NCBI GenBank assembly: GCA_002448975.1
Contig: DKBO01000156.1
Coordinates: 1-6,552 of the forward strand
Direction of reading: 5' to 3'
Origin: Nitrospiraceae bacterium UBA6898
GTDB taxonomy: Bacteria; Nitrospirota; Thermodesulfovibrionia; Thermodesulfovibrionales; UBA6898
DNA: 6,552 nt
Shown: in pieces, positions 1 through 5,509 of the stretch
Layout: each line of letters begins with the position of its first letter
How positions within the stretch are numbered: position 1 is the stretch's first letter
Translations under genes and position numbers: made by a program
Notes under the pieces: generated by a model
What the model was told of the DNA's origin: nothing
Databases searched by the model: none
What the model saw: only the letters and a program-made list of their open reading frames with translations

Positions 1-132
1 CATTTTAAGGCCATCGAAAGCGTTACGGTGGGAGGCCGCTCGATCTCTCGTATCAATGCCCAAAAATGCTTTGGCTGCGGCCTCTGCCGCAGGGTTTGCT
101 CTGCTGCTGCAATATCATTGGTCCTGCGGTGA
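1..132 (+). CDS. C-terminal end of a ferredoxin-type 4Fe-4S protein (5'-truncated)
   Basis: The first 43 codons of the window read in frame 1 to a TGA at 130-132; the start lies upstream of the window. The piece contains a complete C-x2-C-x2-C-x3-C cluster motif (KCFGCGLCRRVC), followed by the usual hydrophobic AISLV strand. The leading residues HFKAI look like the tail of a preceding motif of the type Cys-x-x-Arg-Cys-x-Phe-x-Ala-Ile, so the domain was probably a 2x[4Fe-4S] ferredoxin fold at the end of a longer protein. The Pro that normally follows the fourth Cys is Ser here. Such C-terminal domains carry electrons in many redox enzymes and in DUF362-type proteins. The parent enzyme cannot be identified from this fragment. 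Confidence 0.75.
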   Translation, partial: HFKAIESVTVGGRSISRINAQKCFGCGLCRRVCSAAAISLVLR

Positions 133-227
133 CGGGGACATCTTTCTGCAGATGAGAGATGAGTGCGAATACCGCAGGGGAAGGGAATAGTGATGCATAA
201 AAAAACCCATGCGAGGAGGAAACAACC

Positions 228-530
228 ATGCGACTGCGCGGAATGATTCTTGGAGCGGTCATCATCATTGCCGGACTTATTCTGTCCCAAGGTGCTGCCA
301 TTGCGGAAGAGAGGCCTGAATTCAACCCTCTTGCGAGCATCAAGGAGAACTTTCAGGTGAATGTCGGCAAGCGCATTTCTGTCAGGACAGAGTCCGGAGA
401 TACGATCGATGGCACCATAGCAAGGGTAGGGGACCATAACGTGCATATTTCGAAACTTACGGGGAAGGATTTCTATGATGCGATCGTCCGCATAGATAAA
501 ATAGAATCATTCACATTCAGGGCCCGGTGA
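228..530 (+). CDS. Small exported protein with Sm-like (LSm-type) domain
   Basis: This 100-residue protein starts at an ATG with a strong GAGGAGG ribosome site about 8 nt upstream. Residues 1-26 form a signal peptide: a basic start (MRLR), a hydrophobic core, and an AIA-E cleavage-like site. The mature part is about 74 residues. From about residue 47 it shows the strand pattern of an Sm/LSm barrel: G-K-R-I-S-V-R-T-x-S-G-D-T-I-D-G-T-I-A-R-V-G, then D-H-N-V-H-I, and a final strand pair ending in R-I-D-K-I-E-S-F. This resembles the Sm1 motif (Gx3Vx5Gx4Gx8-10D) plus a short Sm2 motif. Cytoplasmic Sm proteins such as Hfq bind RNA. An exported one probably does something else, for example acting as an oligomeric or membrane-associated scaffold. 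The fold is my inference from the pattern; no function is proposed. No terminator with a U tract follows. Confidence 0.85.
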   Translation: MRLRGMILGAVIIIAGLILSQGAAIAEERPEFNPLASIKENFQVNVGKRISVRTESGDTIDGTIARVGDHNVHISKLTGKDFYDAIVRIDKIESFTFRAR

Positions 531-532
531 CA

Positions 533-546
533 GTGCGATAACGCAC
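533..546 (+). other. Short hairpin just after the Sm-like gene
   Basis: GTGCG pairs with CGCAC across an ATAA loop, starting 3 nt after the stop codon. No T-run follows, so it is not a typical intrinsic terminator. It may protect the 3' end of the mRNA or be chance. Confidence 0.3.
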
Positions 547-605
547 GGGTGGTGCCGTATACAGCTGACGAATACGAAGGACTGCTCAGAGAATCAGGAA
601 AAAGT

Positions 606-622
606 GCAGACGGGCTGTCTGC
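606..622 (+). other. Perfect 6-bp hairpin in the 531-762 gap
   Basis: GCAGAC and GTCTGC flank a 5-nt loop (GGGCT). The tract after it, TGTCTTGG, is only weakly T-rich, so a terminator role for the upstream gene is possible but unconvincing. The rest of this 232-nt gap holds no gene I can support, apart from the promoter near its end. Confidence 0.3.
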
Positions 623-722
623 TGTCTTGGTGAACACTGCGGCCATGATCTTGTTCCGACCATATCAACGAATATGAGAAGGTTCACGGAATTGCGGACG
701 GTCGCGCTGACAGGGCTGTTTG

Positions 723-751
723 TTGACTAATGTTGCAGTCTGTCTGATAAT
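723..751 (+). promoter_or_regulatory. Sigma70-type promoter for the metallo-hydrolase gene
   Basis: TTGACT (723-728) and GATAAT (746-751) are separated by exactly 17 nt; each matches the consensus at five of six positions. Transcription should begin near 757-760, only 3-6 nt before the ATG at 763. There is no Shine-Dalgarno sequence in front of that ATG (caccatcatc). Confidence 0.72.
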
Positions 752-762
752 ACACCATCATC

Positions 763-1530
763 ATGCTGACATTCTCTCTGCAATCCGGAAGCAACGGCAA
801 CTGCATCTATGTGGAAACAGATGGAGTAAGACTCCTGTTTGACGCGGGGATAAACGGCGACCAGGCCGAAAAAAAGCTGGCAGCACGAGGACGCTCGATC
901 CGAGACGTCGATGCTGTCATCATTTCCCATGATCACGGTGACCATATCAGGCATGCTGGCATCTATCAGCGGAAGTACGGGCTTCCCCTCCACATAAGCC
1001 GGAAGACCCTGACAATCGCTGAGCAGCGCCATTCCCTTGGCAAACTCCATGATGTGCGGCATTTTTATCCCGGCGGCTTCATGGACTTTGGGACCGTCAG
1101 GGTCCATGCCATCCCCACGCCGCATGACGGTGCAGACGGATCAGCCTTCGTCATTACCTCCGGGGGGAAACGGCTCGGCATCATGACCGACCTTGGACAT
1201 GTATTCGATGGCCTGGCAGAAACGATCTCTACCCTCGACGCAGTGTTTATCGAGAGCAATTACGATCCAGGCATGCTCGCGCGGGGGCCCTATCCTGCCT
1301 TCCTGAAGAAACGCATCACAGGGCCCGAGGGCCATCTTTCGAACGCAGAGGCAGCGGAACTGCTGAAGCCGGCATCAGCCGGAAGGTTGAAGTGGGCATG
1401 TCTGGCGCACCTCTCGGAGCAGAACAACAAGGCATCTCTGGCAGTAGAAACGCACCGAAAGGTTCTTCTTCCCGGCCTGCCGCTCTATATCGCGAGCAGG
1501 TACGCCTCTTCCGACATTCTGGAAATCTGA
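763..1530 (+). CDS. YycJ/WalJ-like MBL-fold metallo-hydrolase
   Basis: This 255-residue protein is a complete metallo-beta-lactamase-fold hydrolase. The metal site is intact: H-D-H-G-D-H at residues 56-61, His121 in a PHD motif, Asp143 in TDLG, and His residues 191 (GHLS) and 216 (AHLS). The order of landmarks follows the YycJ/WalJ branch: an S-L-x-S-G-S-x-G-N-C opening, ESNYD, a long G-H-L-S-N motif and the L-S-E-Q-N-N segment. Members are phosphodiesterase or 5'-3' exonuclease-like enzymes, and in Firmicutes the gene sits with walRK and affects DNA repair or cell-wall control; no such neighbours are present here. The ATG at 763 is preferred because the protein already begins at the first beta strand, where the family normally starts. 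The protein is cytoplasmic, with no signal peptide. It has its own promoter and is probably monocistronic. Confidence 0.92.
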   Translation: MLTFSLQSGSNGNCIYVETDGVRLLFDAGINGDQAEKKLAARGRSIRDVDAVIISHDHGDHIRHAGIYQRKYGLPLHISRKTLTIAEQRHSLGKLHDVRHFYPGGFMDFGTVRVHAIPTPHDGADGSAFVITSGGKRLGIMTDLGHVFDGLAETISTLDAVFIESNYDPGMLARGPYPAFLKKRITGPEGHLSNAEAAELLKPASAGRLKWACLAHLSEQNNKASLAVETHRKVLLPGLPLYIASRYASSDILEI

Positions 1531-1551
1531 CCTCCTGGTAAGGATCTGGAG

Positions 1552-1571
1552 TGCGCTGTCGACACTGCGCA
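1552..1571 (+). other. Hairpin downstream of the metallo-hydrolase gene
   Basis: TGCGC pairs with GCGCA around a centre that is itself a TGTCGACA palindrome, about 20 nt after the stop codon. The stem is GC-rich, but the following bases (ggtattgtaa) are not a U tract, so termination there would be weak or Rho-assisted. The structure may be an mRNA 3'-end stabiliser. Confidence 0.3.
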
Positions 1572-1694
1572 GGTATTGTAAGATATGTTGCAATGACTCT
1601 GCTGGCCGCATGCCATCCATTGCGGTGTCCGGAAAGAGTGTCGGGGCATGCTGCTGAAGTCCACAGCGGGTATTTGACCGTTAGCTGAATTTTC

Positions 1695-1723
1695 TTCTCA
1701 CGGACTGCCGAATAAGGTACAAT
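1695..1723 (+). promoter_or_regulatory. Probable promoter of the haem sensor kinase gene
   Basis: TACAAT (1718-1723) is a one-mismatch -10 element. At 17 nt spacing upstream lies TTCTCA (1695-1700), matching the -35 consensus at four of six positions. A better-looking TTGACC at 1674 is too far away to pair with it. The predicted start near 1730 gives a leader of about 70 nt before the GTG at 1800. Confidence 0.45.
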
Positions 1724-1799
1724 TTGATTACATCATGCGTCCCGCTCTCCTGTTATCGTGCAGTATACCAGGGATTGCGGAAAAGAGGGGTGCAGAACG

Positions 1800-3305
1800 G
1801 TGAAAAATATACTCAGAGAGATGAATCCCAAGCGGAAATTCACCATCGTCCTCCTGATGATCCATGTTGTTGCGCTCCCGGCAATATCGGTGACCACGTA
1901 TGTCATTGTAAAGCAAAATGCTATCCGTGCGGTCTATAATACGGGTCGTCTATATCTCGCCGCCATAGGTTCGATAAAGCATTACGTATCAGAGGAATTG
2001 CGGCCCGTCTTTTACCGGGAAATGCCCGGCAGGTTCATTGTTCAGGGAATGTCTCGCTCATATGTCTCGTCTCAGGTTGCGTTACGGGTCATGCATGATC
2101 TGCCTAATTATATCTACAAAAATGCTTCTCTGAATCCGAAAAAAAAGCCTCAGAACATGGCTGACACCTTTGAGAGCGGTATTATTGAACTCTTCGAACG
2201 AAACAGGATGAACAAAGAATGGCGCGGTTTAGTTGAAAAGGATGGGAACGATTATTACGTCATAGCAAGGCCTGGAGATCCTTTCAGCGCAGATTGTCTC
2301 AGGTGTCATGGTGACCCGAGGTCAGCGCCACCCGAACTGATAGCCGTCTACGGAACGACTGCCGGATTTCATCATAAGGTGAATGATCTCGTCGATGCAA
2401 CGTTTGTGTATATTCCCATAGGCGTGCCTCTGTCGGCAGCTCGAAAGATCGTGGCTTATTTTGTGGGAAGCTACGTTCTGGTCGGCACGGTGATCCTTAT
2501 GGTCATCAACGTCAGGTTCTCGAAGCTTTATAACGAGATAGATGCCGAAAAGCAGATGGTTGAGAATATCAACCTCGAAGTCCTCAACATGAATCATGAT
2601 ATGGAATCGATGATATCAGAGCGGGCCATGAACTTGCTGGCTCTCAGTGTGGCTGACCGGGTGAGAAACCCGGCGACAGCCGTAGCCGGCACGATAAAAC
2701 GACTTCTGAAGCGGGAAGACCTTTCACCGCAGATCAGGGAAAAACTCGCATTCATCGTACCCGAGGCGGACAAGCTCGAGGCCATTGTGAGCGACTATGA
2801 ATCGATCCTGAAGACCCGCCATATCATGTTCAAGATGGAAGACCTGAATGAGATGATAGGGAGCATTTTGCCGCTCATAGAAGAGGAGCGTATGATCAGG
2901 GATGTCACGATATCGCTGAGGCTTTCGGAAATGCCGCCGCGGTGCATGGCAAACCGGCAGCTTCTCCGGGTGGCGATCCTCCATGTTCTGAAAAATGCCT
3001 TGGAGGCAGTTCCGGAGGGGGGAAGTATTACGGTCGAGACCGGCGTTGAAGACGATCATGTTTTCATCGGTGTGGCAGACAGCGGCAAAGGAATTCCACC
3101 TGAAGATATGAAGAAAATATTCGACCTCTTCTACAGCTTGAAGAGACGCAGAATAGGAATGGGCCTTCCCATGGTGAAACAGATCATGGAAGAGCACAGG
3201 GGCATCATAACCGCGGAAAGCGCCCCGGGCAGGACTGTTTTCAGGCTGTCCTTTCCATCGCGATGGTCTGAGAAAGAACTTACGGACAGCCGTAACGGGG
3301 CATGA
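1800..3305 (+). CDS. Membrane sensor kinase with periplasmic c-haem Tll0287 domain and His-less H-box
   Basis: I choose the GTG at 1800 (501 residues) because GAGGGG at 1785-1790 sits 9 nt upstream; an in-frame ATG at 1758 lacks a ribosome site. TM helix 1 spans about residues 16-37. A periplasmic domain follows, with the SLNPKKKPQN segment and a C-L-R-C-H haem c motif (166-170) typical of Tll0287-like (DUF3365) sensors. TM helix 2 covers about 216-238, then a short coiled coil. In the dimerisation helix, where kinases have A-H-E-x-R-N-P, this protein has A-D-R-V-R-N-P, with Asp286 replacing the phospho-accepting His. The GHKL ATPase domain looks complete: N-box HVLKNALEA (Asn399), G1 DSGKG (from Asp427), F-box IFDLF and G2 GMGLPM. 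The protein probably senses redox state or a small gas through the haem (inference). No response regulator is adjacent. The next gene encodes a cytochrome c. Confidence 0.92.
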   Translation: MKNILREMNPKRKFTIVLLMIHVVALPAISVTTYVIVKQNAIRAVYNTGRLYLAAIGSIKHYVSEELRPVFYREMPGRFIVQGMSRSYVSSQVALRVMHDLPNYIYKNASLNPKKKPQNMADTFESGIIELFERNRMNKEWRGLVEKDGNDYYVIARPGDPFSADCLRCHGDPRSAPPELIAVYGTTAGFHHKVNDLVDATFVYIPIGVPLSAARKIVAYFVGSYVLVGTVILMVINVRFSKLYNEIDAEKQMVENINLEVLNMNHDMESMISERAMNLLALSVADRVRNPATAVAGTIKRLLKREDLSPQIREKLAFIVPEADKLEAIVSDYESILKTRHIMFKMEDLNEMIGSILPLIEEERMIRDVTISLRLSEMPPRCMANRQLLRVAILHVLKNALEAVPEGGSITVETGVEDDHVFIGVADSGKGIPPEDMKKIFDLFYSLKRRRIGMGLPMVKQIMEEHRGIITAESAPGRTVFRLSFPSRWSEKELTDSRNGA

Positions 3306-3358
3306 CGGGACAGCATGGTACGCGCTGATGGCATGAGCCGTTCCTCCGGGGTGTTGCC

Positions 3359-3392
3359 GAAACGTTTCCGGAACAGCAATACAGAGTATAAT
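3359..3392 (+). promoter_or_regulatory. Cytochrome gene promoter: perfect -10 with a palindrome at the -35 position
   Basis: TATAAT at 3387-3392 is a perfect -10 element. No good -35 hexamer is present at 16-18 nt (TTTCCG at best). Instead a perfect 10-bp palindrome, GAAACGTTTC, lies at 3359-3368, centred about 36 nt before the predicted start near 3399. A weak -35 with an overlapping palindrome suggests activator or repressor control. Confidence 0.5.
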
Positions 3393-3430
3393 TAAAAATA
3401 GCTTTTGTCGAGGGGTGCTTCTTGCCGGGG

Positions 3431-3482
3431 CGTCTGCACAGGGCCAACCCGATTTTCGGGACGCAGCAGTATAGTTGTTACG
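3431..3482 (+). ncRNA. Partial c-di-GMP-I (GEMM)-like riboswitch element in the cytochrome leader
   Basis: GCACAGGGC (3436-3444), AACC (3446-3449), a hairpin (CCCGA/TCGGG, loop TTT) and GGGACGCA (3458-3465) occur in the order and spacing of the ligand-binding half of GEMM-I aptamers such as Vibrio Vc2, where CACAGGGCAAACC leads into helix P2 and GGGACGCAAAG follows. Only one of the 13 bases CACAGGGCCAACC differs. Flanking CGT (3431-3433) and ACG (3480-3482) could close a short P1. The GAAA tetraloop of P2 and the whole third helix with the tetraloop receptor are missing, so these two partner elements are absent together. The element lies downstream of the predicted promoter and ends 3 nt before the Shine-Dalgarno (3486-3492). 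It could be a minimal variant, a decayed riboswitch or coincidence. Confidence 0.5.
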
Positions 3483-3498
3483 AAAAAGGAGGATTCTG

Positions 3499-3924
3499 AT
3501 GAAGAGAACTGCAGGAAGCGGTCATGATCGTGCGCAAAAGCAAAGGGCAAGAATCAGCTCTGTGATGTTCGGGGTGATGATTGCGTCCATACTGGTCACG
3601 TATGCTCACATCGGTGGAACAATATGGGCCGGCAACGAGCCACGTGCCAAGCCTGAGGTCACCTGCCCTTATATGGGCGATGCCGCTGCGATAGCCGAGG
3701 GCAAGAAACTCTTCGACCGAAACTGTGCAGAATGTCACGGTGACGGCACGGGTGGAAGCGGTCCCGACCTTACGGACAATGAGTGGCTTTGCGGCGGTTC
3801 CGACGCCCAGATCTTCGCGACCGTATCTAATGGCCGGCCAGGGGGCATGCCGTCATGGAGCAGTGACCTGAAGGATGATGAGATCTGGAAGATCATAGCC
3901 TTCATCAGGAGCCTCAAGAAATAA
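3499..3924 (+). CDS. Exported monohaem class I cytochrome c
   Basis: The ATG at 3499 has a near-perfect AAGGAGG site 6 nt upstream, which outweighs a TTG eight codons earlier. The product has 141 residues. Residues 1-44 form a long N-terminal signal or membrane anchor: a basic, charged n-region (to Arg18), a hydrophobic stretch SVMFGVMIASILV and a WA-G cleavage-like site. The mature domain carries one haem site C-A-E-C-H (76-80) and the distal ligand Met117 in GGMPSW, a layout typical of CcoP/cbb3-like cytochrome c domains (GPDLTDNEW, NGRPGGMP). Two further Cys, 56 and 98, lie outside the haem motif and could form a disulfide. It should act as a periplasmic or membrane-tethered electron carrier; the partner is unknown. 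TAA is followed at once by a second stop, TAG. The leader suggests dedicated regulation. Confidence 0.93.
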   Translation: MKRTAGSGHDRAQKQRARISSVMFGVMIASILVTYAHIGGTIWAGNEPRAKPEVTCPYMGDAAAIAEGKKLFDRNCAECHGDGTGGSGPDLTDNEWLCGGSDAQIFATVSNGRPGGMPSWSSDLKDDEIWKIIAFIRSLKK

Positions 3925-4005
3925 TAGCGGATCATCTTCTTTCCGGCATGGGAACAAGAGAGTTATGCGTGCTTTCTGCGACAGGCTGTTCGGGTGAACC
4001 GTGCG

Positions 4006-4869
4006 ATGACTAAGACAGTAAGCCTGGCAGCTCCCTATCTTAACCTTGCAGTATTTGTATGCCTTGCCGCTGTTCTCATCGCATCAGCTGCCGGGGCGGA
4101 CATACCGTATTCCGCGATGATCATCCAGGTTTTCCTGGGAGGGTTCATCGGGGGCGTTACCAACAAGATCGCGATCACGATGCTGTTCGAGCGGAAGTGG
4201 TTCCTGCCGGGTTCCGGGGTGCTTCTGAAGGAACACCACAGAATTGTCCATTCGCTTGCCCGGACCGTTGAGTCCCACCTTATCAGCAGTGAAATGATAC
4301 AGGAAGAGCTCCGGAAGCTGCTTCAGCCGGTGAAGATCGAGAAGGCCGAAAAGATCCTGAACAGCGTGCTCAACGAGTTTCGGGATGACGTTATCGGGTA
4401 CCTGAGATCAGAGAATGTCCGGCACGAGATCACCGATGGCCTGAGGAACAATCTGGGATTTCTGGGAAAATTTCTTAATGTAACGCGCATCAAGGAATAC
4501 GAGGAGATGGCCGATACGATCATTGCGGAGCTGGAATCGAGGCTTTCCGGTTTCAGGGTGTCGCGACAGATGCTTGCAAAGACCATTCAACGGATTGGCA
4601 CACTTGAAGATTTTCTCTTCATGCCGCGCAACGAGATCCTTATGAAGCATTATCAGACAGATAAGTCTCTCATGCAGCTTCTGTTCGAAAAGATAAACAT
4701 CAGGGAGATGGTGATCGACCGGCTTTCCACGTACAAGCCTTCGCAGGTGAGGGATATCATCGAGGAGAATATCCGGGCGCATCTGCTCTGGCTTGAGGTT
4801 TTTGGTGTGATCCTGGGGATGCTCTTTACCGGTGTTCTCTTGCTGGTCATGAATGCATTTTCCCGCTGA
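4006..4869 (+). CDS. DUF445 family membrane protein
   Basis: Two starts are possible. The ATG at 4006 (287 residues) has GGTGA at 3993-3997 as a ribosome site; the GTG at 3994 would add four residues with only a weak AGG. N-terminal TM helices cover about residues 11-30 and 37-50. The signature G-G-F-I-G-G-V-T-N-K-I-A-I-T-M-L-F (45-61) and the following K-E-H-H-R-I-x-x-S-L-A-R-x-V segment mark the DUF445 family. A long helical, charged central region (about 90-255) is probably on one face of the membrane. A final TM helix (about 262-283) follows an I-R-A-H-L-L-W-L-E motif, as usual in this family. The biochemical role of DUF445 proteins is not established. The gene lies 81 nt after the cytochrome gene in the same direction and may be partly co-transcribed with it. 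Confidence 0.88.
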   Translation: MTKTVSLAAPYLNLAVFVCLAAVLIASAAGADIPYSAMIIQVFLGGFIGGVTNKIAITMLFERKWFLPGSGVLLKEHHRIVHSLARTVESHLISSEMIQEELRKLLQPVKIEKAEKILNSVLNEFRDDVIGYLRSENVRHEITDGLRNNLGFLGKFLNVTRIKEYEEMADTIIAELESRLSGFRVSRQMLAKTIQRIGTLEDFLFMPRNEILMKHYQTDKSLMQLLFEKINIREMVIDRLSTYKPSQVRDIIEENIRAHLLWLEVFGVILGMLFTGVLLLVMNAFSR

Positions 4870-4876
4870 CGATAAT

Positions 4877-4901
4877 CTCTGCTTCGCAGTGGGAGTTTCT
4901 T
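4877..4901 (+). terminator. Weak candidate terminator after the DUF445 gene
   Basis: An imperfect stem (CTC-TGC, loop TTC, GCA, a bulge, then GAG) ends in TTTCTT, starting 8 nt after the stop codon. The stem is short and bulged, so this is tentative. The rest of the gap to 5069 shows only the hairpin at 5029-5050. Confidence 0.25.
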
Positions 4902-5028
4902 ATAGCTCACCTGAAAAGTTATTTCGTCCAAGAAGCGGAGTCTCACATTGCAAAAGAACGAGGGGATTTTCCGCAGCCCTTTCTTCTTTACATGAGGGGT
5001 TCGTTTTGTCCTACCGCGAAAGAGGTAA

Positions 5029-5050
5029 CTTGCGCCTATATCTGGCGAAG
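5029..5050. other. Hairpin between convergent genes
   Basis: CTTGCGCC pairs with GGCGAAG, seven base pairs with one bulged G, around loop TATATCT. It lies 20 nt beyond the stop of the minus-strand gene. Neither strand has a proper U tract after it, so it is at most a Rho-assisted or weak bidirectional terminator. Confidence 0.3.
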
Positions 5051-5069
5051 CCCGGTAAACAAGAAAAAG

Positions 5070-5399
5070 CTATTTCAGGGTGATATGAAAGCCGAAAAGA
5101 GTACGGAAATCATGAGACGTCTTCTCTTGAGCATCATGATCAAGGGCAGTATGGCTGAAGTCGACAAAGGCGTTGAGGTCCTGACCTAATGGTATGTTGA
5201 TCACATGTGAGGTCTCACTTTTTCCGGCCTTTTCGTCAGATGAACTCTTCCCGTAAACAGCGGGGCCCACTGCCGCGAGATGAAGGACTGACCGGTTCTC
5301 GGTTTGTGATTCTGCAGCAGTGAGGGATGGTAGAGAAAAGAGGACCGCAGCCAAAATCAGAAGGGGGAGGCCATAAAAGAATACTAATTTATTTATCAT
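5070..5399 (-). CDS. Small exported protein of unknown function
   Basis: This 109-residue protein begins with a clear signal peptide: MINK, a hydrophobic core of about 20 residues, and an LTAAES cleavage region near residue 29. I do not recognise the family. The first part of the mature protein is polar and probably disordered (GKSSSDEKAGKSET). The C-terminal third alternates polar and hydrophobic residues (SHVINIPL, LNAFVDFSHTAL, HDFRTLFGFHITLK), which fits two or three amphipathic beta strands and could be an outer-membrane or periplasmic beta structure. It could also be the shortened remnant of a larger beta-barrel protein. There is no Shine-Dalgarno; the -10 element lies only 8 nt before the ATG. 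The signal peptide and promoter support a real gene. It is divergent from the ferritin gene and convergent with the DUF445 gene. Confidence 0.65.
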   Translation of the reverse strand: MINKLVFFYGLPLLILAAVLFSLPSLTAAESQTENRSVLHLAAVGPAVYGKSSSDEKAGKSETSHVINIPLGQDLNAFVDFSHTALDHDAQEKTSHDFRTLFGFHITLK

Positions 5400-5407
5400 G
5401 TACTACA

Positions 5408-5437
5408 ATTATAGCCTGACAGGTTTATGCATTACCA
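5408..5437 (-). promoter_or_regulatory. Promoter of the minus-strand exported protein gene
   Basis: On the minus strand a perfect TATAAT occupies 5413-5408, with only a poor -35 (TGGTAA, 18 nt upstream). Transcription would start near 5401, about 2 nt before the ATG at 5399, so the message would be essentially leaderless. Confidence 0.5.
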
Positions 5438-5480
5438 TTAAGTTTTGTTCATTTTCTGTCTCTGTGCTTCCAAGGGATGC

Positions 5481-5504
5481 CGTCGTAATCGGTAAATCGT
5501 CGTA
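5481..5504 (+). repeat. Direct repeat CGTCGTA upstream of the ferritin promoter
   Basis: CGTCGTA occurs at 5481-5487 and again at 5498-5504, with starts 17 nt apart, and each copy is associated with an AATCG. The second copy ends 5 nt before the -35 hexamer, a usual place for an activator-binding site. Confidence 0.4.
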
Positions 5505-5509
5505 CATGC

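Noticed and set aside
661..676. CATAT-6-ATATG inverted repeat upstream of the hydrolase promoter
   Set aside because: It is only five AT-rich base pairs and about 90 nt before the predicted start; too likely by chance to annotate as an operator.
549..677. A 42-codon plus-strand frame starting at GTG 549, in the same frame as the Sm-like gene after its stop
   Set aside because: There is no ribosome site, no recognisable protein and no sign of a frameshift or read-through; the frame is short enough to be chance.
727..1125. A long minus-strand open frame across the metallo-hydrolase gene
   Set aside because: It is an overlap shadow of a gene with an intact catalytic motif set; it has no signal, domain or ribosome site of its own.
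1674..1702. TTGACC as a -35 for the kinase promoter
   Set aside because: At 17 nt spacing the partner hexamer is CTCACG, which is not a -10; the TACAAT further on is 38 nt away.
1758..1799. In-frame upstream ATG for the sensor kinase
   Set aside because: No ribosome site precedes it, and the extra 14 residues, including two Cys, are unlike a TM-proximal N-terminus; the GTG at 1800 has a good site.
2724..3197. A 157-codon minus-strand frame inside the kinase gene
   Set aside because: It lies entirely opposite the conserved ATPase domain and its translation has no coherent domain.
4853..5189. Plus-strand frames between the DUF445 gene and the minus-strand exported protein gene
   Set aside because: Both lack ribosome sites and recognisable protein features; one overlaps the end of the DUF445 gene and the other runs opposite the exported protein gene.
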